Below are positions 15,153 to 23,524 of a stretch of DNA of 41,331 nucleotides, in pieces. This DNA is from a virus. The number at the start of each line of letters is the position of its first letter. Position 1 is the stretch's first letter. The stretch is taken from the IMG/VR virus record IMGVR_UViG_3300023108_001345, positions 1-41,331 of that record. The stretch is one strand, 5' to 3'. The notes below the pieces were generated by a model. It was not told where the DNA came from. It searched no databases and was given only the letters and a program-made list of their open reading frames with translations. The position numbers and the translations under genes are program-made.

Positions 15153-15596
15153 ATGGCTGATGCAAAACTTTCAGAACTAAATGCGGCTACTTCTGTAGCC
15201 GCTGATGACACACTTTATGTGGTTCAGAGTTCGGATAGCAAAAAGGTAACTGTTGCCAATGTTTTTGGTCAGGTTCCGACACCTACTGTTTTTGCCGATA
15301 AAGTTTCTATTGGCGATCATGAAACAATTACTGGTGCAGGTGCGTTGTCTAACCTTGTCAACGTACATCTTATCAATAGTCCAGGCGCAAGCGGAACACT
15401 CACAATGTCCGCTGGTGTAGAAGGACAAATGAAAATAATTATAATGACATCCAATTCTAGTCAGATTAATATGATATTGGATGACAGTGATCTTGGTCAT
15501 GACACCATCACCTTCTCTAATGTTGGTGATACTGCTACTCTAATTTTTGCAGGGTCAAAATGGTGGATGATTGGGGGAACGGCTGTAGTAACATAA
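15153..15596 (+). CDS. Appendage/tail-fibre-type structural protein
   Basis: 147 residues. The opening KLSELNAATSVAADDTLYVV followed by SKKVTVANVF is a widespread N-terminal module of marine phage fibre and appendage proteins. The rest is a beta-rich Gly/Ser/Thr domain with a hydrophobic end (STKWW-like: AGSKWWMIGGTAVVT) seen at the C-terminus of small trimeric fibre units. It has a strong RBS (TAGGAG) and is probably abundant late. Confidence 0.8.
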   Translation: MADAKLSELNAATSVAADDTLYVVQSSDSKKVTVANVFGQVPTPTVFADKVSIGDHETITGAGALSNLVNVHLINSPGASGTLTMSAGVEGQMKIIIMTSNSSQINMILDDSDLGHDTITFSNVGDTATLIFAGSKWWMIGGTAVVT

Positions 15597-15611
15597 GATA
15601 AGAATAATAAT

Positions 15612-15989
15612 ATGGTAGAATTGAGTGAAGATAATTATCTTGTTTATGCTTTAAAACACTACAATAGTCCAGAATGTTCTGGCATGGAAGATTTTGAAGA
15701 AGACATAAAAAGATTTAAATATTTGAAGAGATTGTTCAGAAGGTATGAAAGAACTGGAGTACTGAACGATAGATTAATTTTGAATCACTTAATTGTGTTG
15801 TATAATGTCCTTGACGGTGCTGCGACACCACTATTGTTTTTTAAGATTGATAAAAAACATTGGCCAATTTTAAAAACTTTTTTAGTATTCATTAATAGAA
15901 TGCCTATAGAATCAATAGTTAGTGGTGGAGTAAGGGGTGATGAGATACCACTCGACTTTCATGTTATAAACATACTTAGGAATATTTAA
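15612..15989 (+). CDS. Conserved T4-like marine phage protein (125 residues)
   Basis: Conserved but uncharacterised; I recognise the pattern RFKYLKRLFRRYERTGVL, then LILNHLIVLYNVLDGAAT, with LLFFKI, from cyanophage and related genomes. It is a helical, basic and aromatic protein without catalytic motifs. The start at 15612 has only a weak RBS. The stop overlaps the start of the next gene (TAATG); the two genes are usually neighbours in such phages, which suggests joint function in the late programme. Confidence 0.8.
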   Translation: MVELSEDNYLVYALKHYNSPECSGMEDFEEDIKRFKYLKRLFRRYERTGVLNDRLILNHLIVLYNVLDGAATPLLFFKIDKKHWPILKTFLVFINRMPIESIVSGGVRGDEIPLDFHVINILRNI

Positions 15990-16534
15990 TGTCAAGAGTA
16001 GTAGACACGCTAATTGCTTACAGAATATTGAGAATGTTTTCTCAACCTATTACTCAGCACCCAGCATATATTCAAGGTATTGTTGATAAAGACGGTAACA
16101 AGATCAAAGAACCTAGTACTTCATCCGAACTAGATTCTTATACAATGCTCGATAGATTAGCCTTCAAAATTAAAAGATCATTGATGAAATCTCCAGATAG
16201 AAATGCAAAGAGACTGTTGACATTTGCTGCTGCCATCGCTATTTTGAGAGAACAGAGTGATGTAGATGAAATGTCAGAAGAAGACTTTGATATTTTAATT
16301 GATATGTATTCTCAAGATGAAAACATTATCAGCGAGGCAAAAATATTAGAATCGGGAAAACTCCCATTTAGATATTTTGCAATGGGAGAGGAAATAGCCA
16401 ACGCTGCTGGGCCTATGGTAGGTGGAAACATCGCCGGATTAGGAACAGACGCTCAGGGCGAACCAGGCCGCAATCCATCTCTAATGCCTCTTCAACGTAG
16501 AAAAAAGAAGAAGAGGCATCTCAATGTCAACTAG
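15989..16534 (+). CDS. Conserved phage protein (181 residues)
   Basis: A helical protein. It starts MSRVVDTLIAYRILRMFSQP and has a basic helix (FKIKRSLMKSPDRNAKRLL), an acidic region with SEEDFDILIDMY, a Gly-rich C-terminal part (GPMVGGNIAGLGTDAQG) and a very basic end (QRRKKKKRHLNVN). It is coupled to the gene before by TAATG and overlaps the next by 11 bases. I see no enzyme motif. The pairing with the 125-residue protein is the main clue. Confidence 0.75.
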   Translation: MSRVVDTLIAYRILRMFSQPITQHPAYIQGIVDKDGNKIKEPSTSSELDSYTMLDRLAFKIKRSLMKSPDRNAKRLLTFAAAIAILREQSDVDEMSEEDFDILIDMYSQDENIISEAKILESGKLPFRYFAMGEEIANAAGPMVGGNIAGLGTDAQGEPGRNPSLMPLQRRKKKKRHLNVN

Positions 16535-16985
16535 ACAACCAGCAAAAACAAATGATTCAAGAATAGCTGTACTGGAATCCGAAATGCACAAACTGGACGG
16601 ATTCTTTAGTAGACTAGATTTATCTATTGAGAAAATCACCGAACTAAACGTGTCCATCCGTGAAGTTTTGTCCTCCCATGAAACAAGACTAAACGCCACA
16701 GAAGTAGAATTGGAGCAACAGTTTTCCATGTTTGATCAAAGATATGAACAACTGCATTCTCGCATTTCTACTGTTCAGAGAGAACTAGCGGATGAAATGA
16801 AGGATGAGACGAAAAGTATTATGACCGCAATCAATGATTTGCGTTCTGATATGAACAGACATCAGGCGAAAGAAGAGGATCGCATTAGGCACATTGAGAG
16901 ACGCCAATGGTTAATTATGGGCGCAGCTGCCACTCTTGGATTTATAATTGGGAATTCCCAATTTTTATCTGGATTTTTATCTTGA
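16524..16985 (+). CDS. Coiled-coil protein with C-terminal membrane anchor
   Basis: 153 residues. About 15-130 is heptad-rich coiled coil (RIAVLESEMHKLDGFFSRL, VELEQQFSMFDQRYEQLHS). The end, QWLIMGAAATLGFIIGNSQF, is one transmembrane helix. The topology (long N-terminal cytoplasmic coiled coil, tail anchor) fits a membrane-tethered trimer or dimer. A role in lysis control or membrane attachment is possible but not shown. The stop overlaps the -35 box of the next promoter, so it closes the late block. Confidence 0.75.
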   Translation: MSTRQPAKTNDSRIAVLESEMHKLDGFFSRLDLSIEKITELNVSIREVLSSHETRLNATEVELEQQFSMFDQRYEQLHSRISTVQRELADEMKDETKSIMTAINDLRSDMNRHQAKEEDRIRHIERRQWLIMGAAATLGFIIGNSQFLSGFLS

Positions 16986-17011
16986 CAAATCCCCTCCCCT
17001 AGTGATATTAT
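16982..17011 (+). promoter_or_regulatory. Sigma70-type promoter with extended -10
   Basis: TTGACA (16982-16987), an 18 bp spacer, TATTAT (17006-17011) with TGA just before (extended -10). The -35 overlaps the stop of the coiled-coil gene. The expected +1 is about 17018, the ATG of the next gene, and there is no Shine-Dalgarno sequence, so a leaderless message is predicted. Confidence 0.72.
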
Positions 17012-17017
17012 TTTGTA

Positions 17018-17950
17018 ATGATTCTACTTGATAGTAACGAAAAAATACAAAAGCTTCTGGACGGAAATTACGCAGAAGAAGATATTCTTTATTATAACGC
17101 AAATGAAGCAGAAATAAGACCAGACTACGACTATTCTAAATTACAAGCAAAATCCTATATAGAAGTTACTGGATGTCTTGATCCACCGCAAAATTTAAAA
17201 CCAAATCACCAAAAAATAATTTATCCTTGGTTTTGGCTAGTCGATACTATTCGCATGGTGTGGGACAATGACGCAACCGACCCCAAAAGATACTGGCAAA
17301 CCACAAGACCCCCCGCTCAATTCTACACATGCATGTTGGGTCAACTAAGACCCCACCGAGAAATGATTTTCGATCTTTTGTTGTGGAACAAATGTGTAAG
17401 TCAATACTTGACCTTTGCTGGAAAGGGTATTTACAGAGATGTCGTTGAACCTATTCGGCAAGACGTAGGAAGAGTTGTTTGGTCTGGTTCAAATCAACAA
17501 AAAACTCACAGGTTTCCGCCTTGGTATGATCTTTGTCTAATTGACTTGGTGGTAGAGACGCACGAAGACCACACATTCTACACGGAGAAGACTTGGAAAC
17601 CTTTTCTTGGAATGCGCCTCCCAATGATCTTTGGAAATTGCTTTATGATGAAACCCCTTATGGAATGGGGATTTCGTTTTCCACTCAATATCGTTGATTA
17701 TTCCTATGACAACGAACCAAATCCATATCTAAGAGCTCGTGCTTTGGTGATGGAACTAAAAAGACTCAGGGAAGAAGTTGGTATGGAGAAAATACACAAA
17801 GAAACCCTTACTATTAGAAAACAAAATCAAAGACTTTGTTTTAAATTATTAGACACCATCGAACTTCCTTCTGAAGTGCCAGAATTTCCAGCATATCTAG
17901 AGCATTTAGAAATATCTAAAAAATTAGGAAAACGTTTCTTATCCTATTGA
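17018..17950 (+). CDS. Glycosyltransferase-like phage protein (copy 1)
   Basis: 310 residues, paralogue of the gene at 38126. The shared core is FYTEKTWKPFLGMRLPMIFG, then LMEWGFRFP and NIVDYSYDN. In the second copy it reads RFTEKTWKPLLHEKIAF, WLGFKMHDN, VIDYSFDS. An (S/T)EK-x-x-x-P element followed by an acidic YD motif recalls GT-B fucosyltransferases (GT10), so sugar transfer is my best guess, not an identification. Another family is possible. It is the first gene after a strong sigma70-type promoter and has no RBS. Confidence 0.7.
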   Translation: MILLDSNEKIQKLLDGNYAEEDILYYNANEAEIRPDYDYSKLQAKSYIEVTGCLDPPQNLKPNHQKIIYPWFWLVDTIRMVWDNDATDPKRYWQTTRPPAQFYTCMLGQLRPHREMIFDLLLWNKCVSQYLTFAGKGIYRDVVEPIRQDVGRVVWSGSNQQKTHRFPPWYDLCLIDLVVETHEDHTFYTEKTWKPFLGMRLPMIFGNCFMMKPLMEWGFRFPLNIVDYSYDNEPNPYLRARALVMELKRLREEVGMEKIHKETLTIRKQNQRLCFKLLDTIELPSEVPEFPAYLEHLEISKKLGKRFLSY

Positions 17951-17975
17951 CATTTGACTCTATCTGTAGTAGTAT
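17947..17975 (+). promoter_or_regulatory. Sigma70-type promoter
   Basis: TTGACA (17947-17952), a 17 bp spacer, TAGTAT (17970-17975), with TATACT overlapping three bases later. The -35 overlaps the stop of the upstream gene. The expected +1 is about 17982, exactly the primase ATG, without a Shine-Dalgarno sequence. Confidence 0.72.
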
Positions 17976-17981
17976 ACTCCT

Positions 17982-19019
17982 ATGTTATACGTTGATGTCA
18001 AATACTTAAACTATATCTCTCATCGTTTTGAGAAATTCAAGCGCAAGAATGATTATCTCTTTAATGTGAGGTGTCCTTTTTGTGGGGATTCCAAGCGCAA
18101 ACTAAATAAGATGCGTGGATACTTCTTTCGTAAAGAAAACAACATGATCTATAAGTGCCACAAGTGTGGATATGGCGCATCCTTTGGTAACGTGTTGAAA
18201 CAACTTGATCCAGTGTCCTACAAAGAATACTGTCTTGAAAAATATACGGAAGGCGAGAAAAAACAGTGGCAACCATCTGGATCAAACTGGACACCAAACG
18301 GACACAAACTCTTTGATACTGCTGCCGAACCACCAGAGCCAAAGGTTGTAAATCTTATAGATAATATAATGGACAGGGTGAGTACTCTTCCATATGATCA
18401 TGAGGTTGTCGAGTATGTTGAAAGTAGGTCAATTCCAAAAACTGCATGGGACAGACTTTACTTCATTGACAACATAAAAAATATCGTACAACTTAATGAC
18501 AAATATGCGGCGAGTATCGTCACGGAGGAACCAAGATTAGCAATACCGTTCTTTGACAGACACGGCAGACTCACTGCTGTGTCTTTGCGTGCCATGCGTG
18601 GCGAAACGTTAAGATATATCCTAGTCAAAGTAAGAGAAGAAGCTCCAACTGTATTCGGTTTAGAACAAGTTTGTGAGGATAAAATGATCACGGTTGTTGA
18701 AGGCCCGTTGGATTCTCTATTTTTAGATAACTGTATTGCTTGTGCTGGTACTTCATTTGGCAAGATTGGGGATTTTGGATTTGATCCCGAAAAGATTCGG
18801 ATTGTGTTTGATAACCAACCGAAAAACAAGGAAGTTTGTAAATTGATCGAAAAATATGTAGATCAAAATTACAATATTGTAATTTGGCCAGAAAGTATAT
18901 CTCAAAAAGATATAAATGATATGGCAAGAGATGGTTTGGACGTACAGGAAATAGTGAACAACAATACTCACCGTGGACTGTCTGCCAAATTTAAATTCAA
19001 TCAATGGAAAAAGTGTTAG
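17982..19019 (+). CDS. 61: DNA primase subunit, T4 gp61-like
   Basis: 345 residues, as in T4 gp61 (342). The N-terminal zinc-binding domain has Cys31-x-x-Cys34 (CPFCGDSKRKLNK) and Cys59-x-x-Cys62 (CHKCGYG). The TOPRIM core shows VVEGPLDS with Glu240, IVFDNQP with Asp277, and a KDINDM metal site near the end. It makes RNA primers for lagging-strand synthesis with the gp41 helicase (not in this window). The start follows directly on the promoter at 17947. It is followed by a small EF-hand protein and ThyX in what looks like one transcription unit. Confidence 0.93.
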   Translation: MLYVDVKYLNYISHRFEKFKRKNDYLFNVRCPFCGDSKRKLNKMRGYFFRKENNMIYKCHKCGYGASFGNVLKQLDPVSYKEYCLEKYTEGEKKQWQPSGSNWTPNGHKLFDTAAEPPEPKVVNLIDNIMDRVSTLPYDHEVVEYVESRSIPKTAWDRLYFIDNIKNIVQLNDKYAASIVTEEPRLAIPFFDRHGRLTAVSLRAMRGETLRYILVKVREEAPTVFGLEQVCEDKMITVVEGPLDSLFLDNCIACAGTSFGKIGDFGFDPEKIRIVFDNQPKNKEVCKLIEKYVDQNYNIVIWPESISQKDINDMARDGLDVQEIVNNNTHRGLSAKFKFNQWKKC

Positions 19020-19027
19020 GAGATAAC

Positions 19028-19360
19028 ATGAAAGAGTTTTGGAATAAAGTAAAAGCTTGGTGGATGGGTTTCGACTACAACCAAGATGGGAAGGTTGATG
19101 GAACGGATGTCAAAAACAAGGTTGATGATGTCGTTGCAGAAGCCAAGGAAACTGTTGCTGAAGTAAAAGCAGAAGTTGCAAATCGTGTTGATCGAGTCAA
19201 GGAAGAACTCGCAGACGTTAAAGATGCCGCAGCTGCTGTTGTAGATCAGGCGGGTGATGTGGTTGACGCTGCTAAAGGTAAACCTCGCCGTGGTCGCAAA
19301 CCAGGCGCCAAGAAAAAGACCGCACCCAAAAAGAAGGCTGCACCCAAGTCTAAAAACTAA
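19028..19360 (+). CDS. EF-hand-like small protein with coiled coil and basic tail
   Basis: 110 residues from ATG 19028 (TTAGGAG as RBS; ATG 19004 inside the primase end is less likely). Residues 1-14 form a Trp-rich helix (FWNKVKAWWMGF). DYNQDGKVDGTD (15-26) is a Ca-binding DxNxDG loop of EF-hand or dockerin type. Then comes a long Ala/Val/Glu helix of about 55 residues with 11-residue periodicity, and a Lys/Ala/Pro-rich tail like that of histone H1 (PKKKAAPKSKN). It could bind DNA or membranes; no function is known. It lies between primase and ThyX. Confidence 0.78.
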   Translation: MKEFWNKVKAWWMGFDYNQDGKVDGTDVKNKVDDVVAEAKETVAEVKAEVANRVDRVKEELADVKDAAAAVVDQAGDVVDAAKGKPRRGRKPGAKKKTAPKKKAAPKSKN

Positions 19361-19377
19361 GTCAAGGATAGTATATT

Positions 19378-20064
19378 ATGTCGCATGTGAGTCTAGTCAG
19401 TCTCTCTAAACCTTCTGCAATTACTGGATGTGAAACAGCAGGACAATTGGTTTCCTATGTTGCACGAGTAAGTAATCCAGAAAATCAAAACAATCAGGAA
19501 ACTGCTCCTAGATTGTTGAGATACCTTGCAAAAAACAATCACTGGTCTCCATTTGAAATGGTACACATTACTATGGAAATCAAAACTACCCGTGATATTG
19601 CACGACAAATCTTGAGACATAGAAGTTTTAGTTTTCAAGAATTTAGTCAAAGGTATGCCGTGAGCGAGAGTTTTATAACTCGTCCAGCAAGATTGCAAGA
19701 CCCCAAGAACAGGCAGAATAGTATTCCGATTGAAAAGACTCTGACCAAACACGGGGAATCAACCCCAGAACAACGAATGGCAGAAGCTTGGAATATGAAA
19801 CAACATGAATTGGTGAACAAGATCAAAGAAGTTTATCAGTGGGCTCTGAATCAGGGTATTGCAAAGGAACAGGCTAGGGCAGTTTTGCCCGAGGGTCTTA
19901 CTGAAACAACACTCTATATGGCGGGTTCACTGCGATCTTGGATTCATTACTGTGAACTCCGCCGTGCAAACGGAACACAGAAAGAACACATGGATGTTGC
20001 TGATAAGTGTTGGGATATTATTGGTCTTCATTTTCCAGAAGTGGTTGAGGCACTAAATGAGTAG
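19378..20064 (+). CDS. thyX: Flavin-dependent thymidylate synthase ThyX
   Basis: 228 residues. The ThyX signature RHRSFSFQEFSQRY (80-93) is intact, and the substrate/FAD segment EQARAVLPEGLTETTLY is present with the RSWIHYCELR helix. It makes dTMP from dUMP with methylenetetrahydrofolate and FAD. T4 itself uses ThyA-type Td; marine phages often use ThyX. RBS AAGGA precedes the ATG. The end overlaps the SGNH gene by eight bases, and the dCMP deaminase at 24684 supplies dUMP. Confidence 0.96.
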   Translation: MSHVSLVSLSKPSAITGCETAGQLVSYVARVSNPENQNNQETAPRLLRYLAKNNHWSPFEMVHITMEIKTTRDIARQILRHRSFSFQEFSQRYAVSESFITRPARLQDPKNRQNSIPIEKTLTKHGESTPEQRMAEAWNMKQHELVNKIKEVYQWALNQGIAKEQARAVLPEGLTETTLYMAGSLRSWIHYCELRRANGTQKEHMDVADKCWDIIGLHFPEVVEALNE

Positions 20065-20875
20065 AAAATTTTTTCGGTACAAAGCTTTTGAAAGAATTTT
20101 TAAATCTACTGAGGATAATCAGGATACCATTAGTCGAGTAGAAGATAAAATAAAATATCACAACCCCCAATCATATAATCGAAAAAGTCCGATTACATTG
20201 AACTGGGTTTCTACTGACAGTGAGGAAGAGTACAATAAAAACTTTGAAAAACGAAAAAACGAACTAGAAAAATATGGGTGGTTGGGAACAACCATTAATT
20301 ATGATCTGAATAGTTACGGATTTCGTGATGAAGAGTTTTATGAATCTCCAAACAGTATTGTAGCAACTGGAGAGTGTTTTACGTTTGGCACTGGTTTACA
20401 CGAAACTCAAATATGGCCTTCCATGTTGGAGTGGGAAACTAAAACAAAAGTGTGGAATTTGGGACTGCCAACTGCACCAATGGATGTCACTTTTAGAGCT
20501 CTATATTCTTGGCTCCCGATTATAAAACCCAAAATGGTTTTACTTTTGGAGAACAGCCAATTAGGAAGGGAAGTGTTCACCAATGAAAATGCTGAACCCA
20601 TTGGATTTTGGTCACCAGAATCTTGGAAACAAGATTTAGCTGCCGATAAAGTAGAGAGATATATATCAAGACAGAAGAACCTAATGGCAATCAGTGAACT
20701 GTGTCACCAACACAACATAGAATTGAGAACCATATCTGCTGTTGAAAGGCATCATATTGGTATGAATGCTTGGAAAAACAACGAGAATGAAAAATTTGCG
20801 GCATCAAGAGATTTGATGCATCCAGGCTTGCACTTTCAGCAAGACCTAACAACGAGATGGTTAAGGGAAATTTAA
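20057..20875 (+). CDS. SGNH-like protein with Cys in place of the nucleophile Ser (copy B)
   Basis: 272 residues, paralogue of copy A. It shares the N-terminal LNWVSTDS and NYDLNSYGFRDE elements. Block I reads VATGECFTFGTGL, where copy A has YGCSHTFGVGL, so the catalytic Ser position carries Cys. The late SRDLMHPGLHF keeps the Asp/His pair. The enzyme may be a Cys hydrolase, inactive, or a binding protein. It is wedged between thyX and nrdA, overlapping the first and abutting the second (TAA directly followed by ATG). Confidence 0.7.
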   Translation: MSRKFFRYKAFERIFKSTEDNQDTISRVEDKIKYHNPQSYNRKSPITLNWVSTDSEEEYNKNFEKRKNELEKYGWLGTTINYDLNSYGFRDEEFYESPNSIVATGECFTFGTGLHETQIWPSMLEWETKTKVWNLGLPTAPMDVTFRALYSWLPIIKPKMVLLLENSQLGREVFTNENAEPIGFWSPESWKQDLAADKVERYISRQKNLMAISELCHQHNIELRTISAVERHHIGMNAWKNNENEKFAASRDLMHPGLHFQQDLTTRWLREI

Positions 20876-22675
20876 ATGGCAAAACAAGACTGCATGGGTA
20901 TTCAGATAGATTTATCTCGGGATGAACTTTTTGACAAACTTGGAATACAAAGACTCAAAGAAAGTTACATGCGAGATGACGAAGTATCTCCCCAAGAGAG
21001 ATTTGCTTTTGTCAGTAAGACGTTTGGTTCTAATCTAGAACATGCACAAAGACTGTATGAGTATTCTAGTAAACACTGGCTGTCATACTCTACCCCCATT
21101 CTGTCTTTCGGTAGATCGAAGAAGGGTATGCCTATCTCTTGTTTTCTCAATTATATTAATGATACAGCAGAAGGACTGGTGGAGAATTTAAGTGAGACTA
21201 ATTGGTTGTCTATGCTCGGTGGTGGGGTTGGTATTGGATTCGGTATCCGTGCTAGTGATGACAAGTCTGTTGGTGTCATGCCTCATCTTAAAACCTATGA
21301 CGCCTCTTGTTTGGCTTACAGGCAAGGTCGTACCCGCCGTGGTTCTTATGCTACATATCTCGACATCTCTCATCCCGATGTAGTTGTATTTTTGGAGATG
21401 CGTAAACCCACTGGTGATCAGAACTGGCGGTGCCTAAATCTGCATCACGGTATTAATATCAGTGACCGATTTATGGAACTGATTGAACGTTGCATGACAG
21501 ACCCAGAGGCGGATGACGGGTGGAACTTGATTGACCCGCACTCGGGTGAAGTGCGTGACACGGTTTCAGCGAAGGCACTGTGGCAAAAGATTCTTGAACT
21601 ACGCATGGAGACAGGTGAACCATATCTACACTTTGTTGATACCAGTAATAGGAATTTGCCAGAGTTTCAAAAGGCATTGGGTCTAAAGATTCACCAGTCT
21701 AATCTCTGTTCAGAAATTATTCTTCCCACCAATAAAGAAAGAACTGCGGTTTGTTGTCTATCTTCAGTCAATCTGGAGTACTATGATGCATGGTCTAAGG
21801 ATAACAATTTTCTAAAAGATATTGCAGAGATGTTGGACAATGTGTTACAATACTTTATTGATAATGCACCCAAAGAAGTTGGTAGAGCAAAATTTTCTGC
21901 AATGCGTGAAAGAAGTATTGGTGTTGGGGCGTTGGGATTCCATGCATATTTGCAGAAAAAGAATATCCCTTGGGAAAGTCCCACTGCAAAGGGGACAAAC
22001 CTAAGAATATTCAGACTGATTAGGAGTAAGTTAGATGACGCAAATTTGGAACTCGGTAAAGACCGAGGTGAAGCGCCTGATGCAACAGGCACAGGACGAA
22101 GATTTAGCCACGTTATGGCTATCGCTCCCAATGCTAGTAGTAGTATTATCATGGGTAACACTTCACCGTCTATTGAACCTTATAGGGCTAACGCCTACCG
22201 TCAGGACACACTTAGCGGTGCGTATCTCAACAAAAATAAGCATTTGGACAATCTCATTAAAAATAAAATTGAAGAAAATCCAAAAATCGATTATGACGAA
22301 ACTTGGTCGTCAATAATTGCAAACGATGGGTCTGTACAACATCTAAACTTTCTAAGTGATTGGGAGAAAGATGTTTACAAAACATCGATGGAGATTGACC
22401 AGAGATGGGTAATCGAACATGCGGCAGATAGACAGTCATTTATTGACCAAGCACAGTCACTTAATTTATTTTTCCGTCCAGATGTAAACATCAAGTATCT
22501 ACATGCTGTACATTTCTTGGCATGGAAACACGGTTTGAAAACACTTTACTACTGCCGATCAGAAAAACTAGGTAAGGCAGACAGAGTATCAAAGAGGATT
22601 GAACGAGAAGTAATCAAGGAGATTGATATGCAATCTCTGATTGATGAAAACTCATGTTTAGCATGTGAGGGTTGA
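20876..22675 (+). CDS. nrdA: Ribonucleotide reductase class Ia large subunit
   Basis: 599 residues, shorter than bacterial NrdA (about 760) because the N-terminal ATP-cone is missing. The catalytic residues are present: Cys89 in MPISCF, Asn276-Leu-Cys278-Ser-Glu280 in SNLCSEI, Cys293/294 in TAVCCLS, the Tyr pair 558/559 in TLYYC, and the C-terminal redox pair Cys594/Cys597 (SCLACEG). It reduces NDPs to dNDPs with NrdB; loss of the ATP cone would remove dATP shut-off, which suits a phage. Glutaredoxin at 23309 is its likely reductant. The QueC-like gene follows with an overlapping start. Confidence 0.96.
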   Translation: MAKQDCMGIQIDLSRDELFDKLGIQRLKESYMRDDEVSPQERFAFVSKTFGSNLEHAQRLYEYSSKHWLSYSTPILSFGRSKKGMPISCFLNYINDTAEGLVENLSETNWLSMLGGGVGIGFGIRASDDKSVGVMPHLKTYDASCLAYRQGRTRRGSYATYLDISHPDVVVFLEMRKPTGDQNWRCLNLHHGINISDRFMELIERCMTDPEADDGWNLIDPHSGEVRDTVSAKALWQKILELRMETGEPYLHFVDTSNRNLPEFQKALGLKIHQSNLCSEIILPTNKERTAVCCLSSVNLEYYDAWSKDNNFLKDIAEMLDNVLQYFIDNAPKEVGRAKFSAMRERSIGVGALGFHAYLQKKNIPWESPTAKGTNLRIFRLIRSKLDDANLELGKDRGEAPDATGTGRRFSHVMAIAPNASSSIIMGNTSPSIEPYRANAYRQDTLSGAYLNKNKHLDNLIKNKIEENPKIDYDETWSSIIANDGSVQHLNFLSDWEKDVYKTSMEIDQRWVIEHAADRQSFIDQAQSLNLFFRPDVNIKYLHAVHFLAWKHGLKTLYYCRSEKLGKADRVSKRIEREVIKEIDMQSLIDENSCLACEG

Positions 22676-22677
22676 TG

Positions 22678-23316
22678 ATGTCATCACTGAAAGGCGTGTT
22701 TGGTATAAGTAATCTTATCCCAAGAGACAAAAGAATTGCTGTACTTGTTTCTGGGGGGTGGGATAGTGCTTGTCTATGGACTATCGCAAAAGCTACATGT
22801 AATACACGGGGACAGGAGTGCATTCCTTTTACCGTACCAAAGTTAGATGGCGCAGTTTATTATGCCAACAAGGTACTTGATGCAACTTGTAAATTCCTAA
22901 ATACTCCTGTTATGGAAACTACCATAGTTGGTAGTATCGATAGTGAAAACCCTTCTGATTATGTGACAAGTGGAGCTTATGAAATAATAGAGGGCGGCCA
23001 CGCCGATTTTATTTTAAACGCTAAAAACGCATATCCTCCGAATCAAAGAGATATGTTGCCAGACGGATACCCATTACCAAACGATAGATTTGAACCAACA
23101 GAAGAAGAGAAAAAATATGTAGCACATCCTTTTGCAACGTGGACAAAGGATAGAACTATTAAGTTGGGATTTGATTTAGGAATTGCTGATATTATAATGC
23201 CCATAACACATAGTTGTACGGAACGTGACAGAGGTAGATGTAATAGTTGTTGGTGGTGTAAAGAGAGGGAATGGGGTTTTAAAGAAATAGGAGAGGTAGA
23301 TACCGGCAATGAGTAA
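22678..23316 (+). CDS. QueC-like PP-loop ATPase with zinc cysteines
   Basis: 212 residues. AVLVSGGWDS (21-30) is the PP-loop SGGxDS of the N-type ATP pyrophosphatases. The end CTERDRGRCNSCWWCKERE carries the C-x-x-C-x-x-C zinc pattern of QueC (7-cyano-7-deazaguanine synthase), which turns CDG into preQ0. Phage QueC homologues serve 7-deazaguanine DNA modification or host tRNA queuosine supply, but no QueD, QueE or DpdA gene is in this window. The middle part differs from classical QueC, so the substrate may differ. Start choice: ATG 22678 has better spacing to GAGG than ATG 22675. It lies between nrdA and the glutaredoxin gene. Confidence 0.75.
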   Translation: MSSLKGVFGISNLIPRDKRIAVLVSGGWDSACLWTIAKATCNTRGQECIPFTVPKLDGAVYYANKVLDATCKFLNTPVMETTIVGSIDSENPSDYVTSGAYEIIEGGHADFILNAKNAYPPNQRDMLPDGYPLPNDRFEPTEEEKKYVAHPFATWTKDRTIKLGFDLGIADIIMPITHSCTERDRGRCNSCWWCKEREWGFKEIGEVDTGNE

Positions 23317-23515
23317 AGTAAGAATTTTATCAAGAGACGACTGTAAATTTTGTTCTGATGCTAAAGGATTTTTAATGGGGATGGAAGTGGATTTTGTCGA
23401 AGAGCATCAACCCGAGGGCCGTGTGCCGCAAATATATATCGATGACTATCATGTTGGTGGTTACGAAGAATTAATTAAATTTTCTATGTCCCCAGAGTGG
23501 GACAGATACTTCTAA
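23309..23515 (+). CDS. grx: Glutaredoxin
   Basis: 68 residues with the active site Cys12-Lys-Phe-Cys15 (DDCKFCSDAK), the cis-Pro segment VPQIYIDDYHVGGY and the GG-Y-x-E-L helix of glutaredoxins. It is short but complete for a phage Grx. It probably reduces the C-terminal cysteines of NrdA. It lies directly between the QueC-like gene and nrdB. It overlaps the upstream gene by eight bases. Confidence 0.92.
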   Translation: MSKVRILSRDDCKFCSDAKGFLMGMEVDFVEEHQPEGRVPQIYIDDYHVGGYEELIKFSMSPEWDRYF

Positions 23516-23524
23516 GGAGAGAGT

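Noticed and set aside
19004-19027. ATG at 19004 as start of the EF-hand protein
   Set aside because: It lies inside the primase end without an RBS; ATG 19028 follows TTAGGAG.
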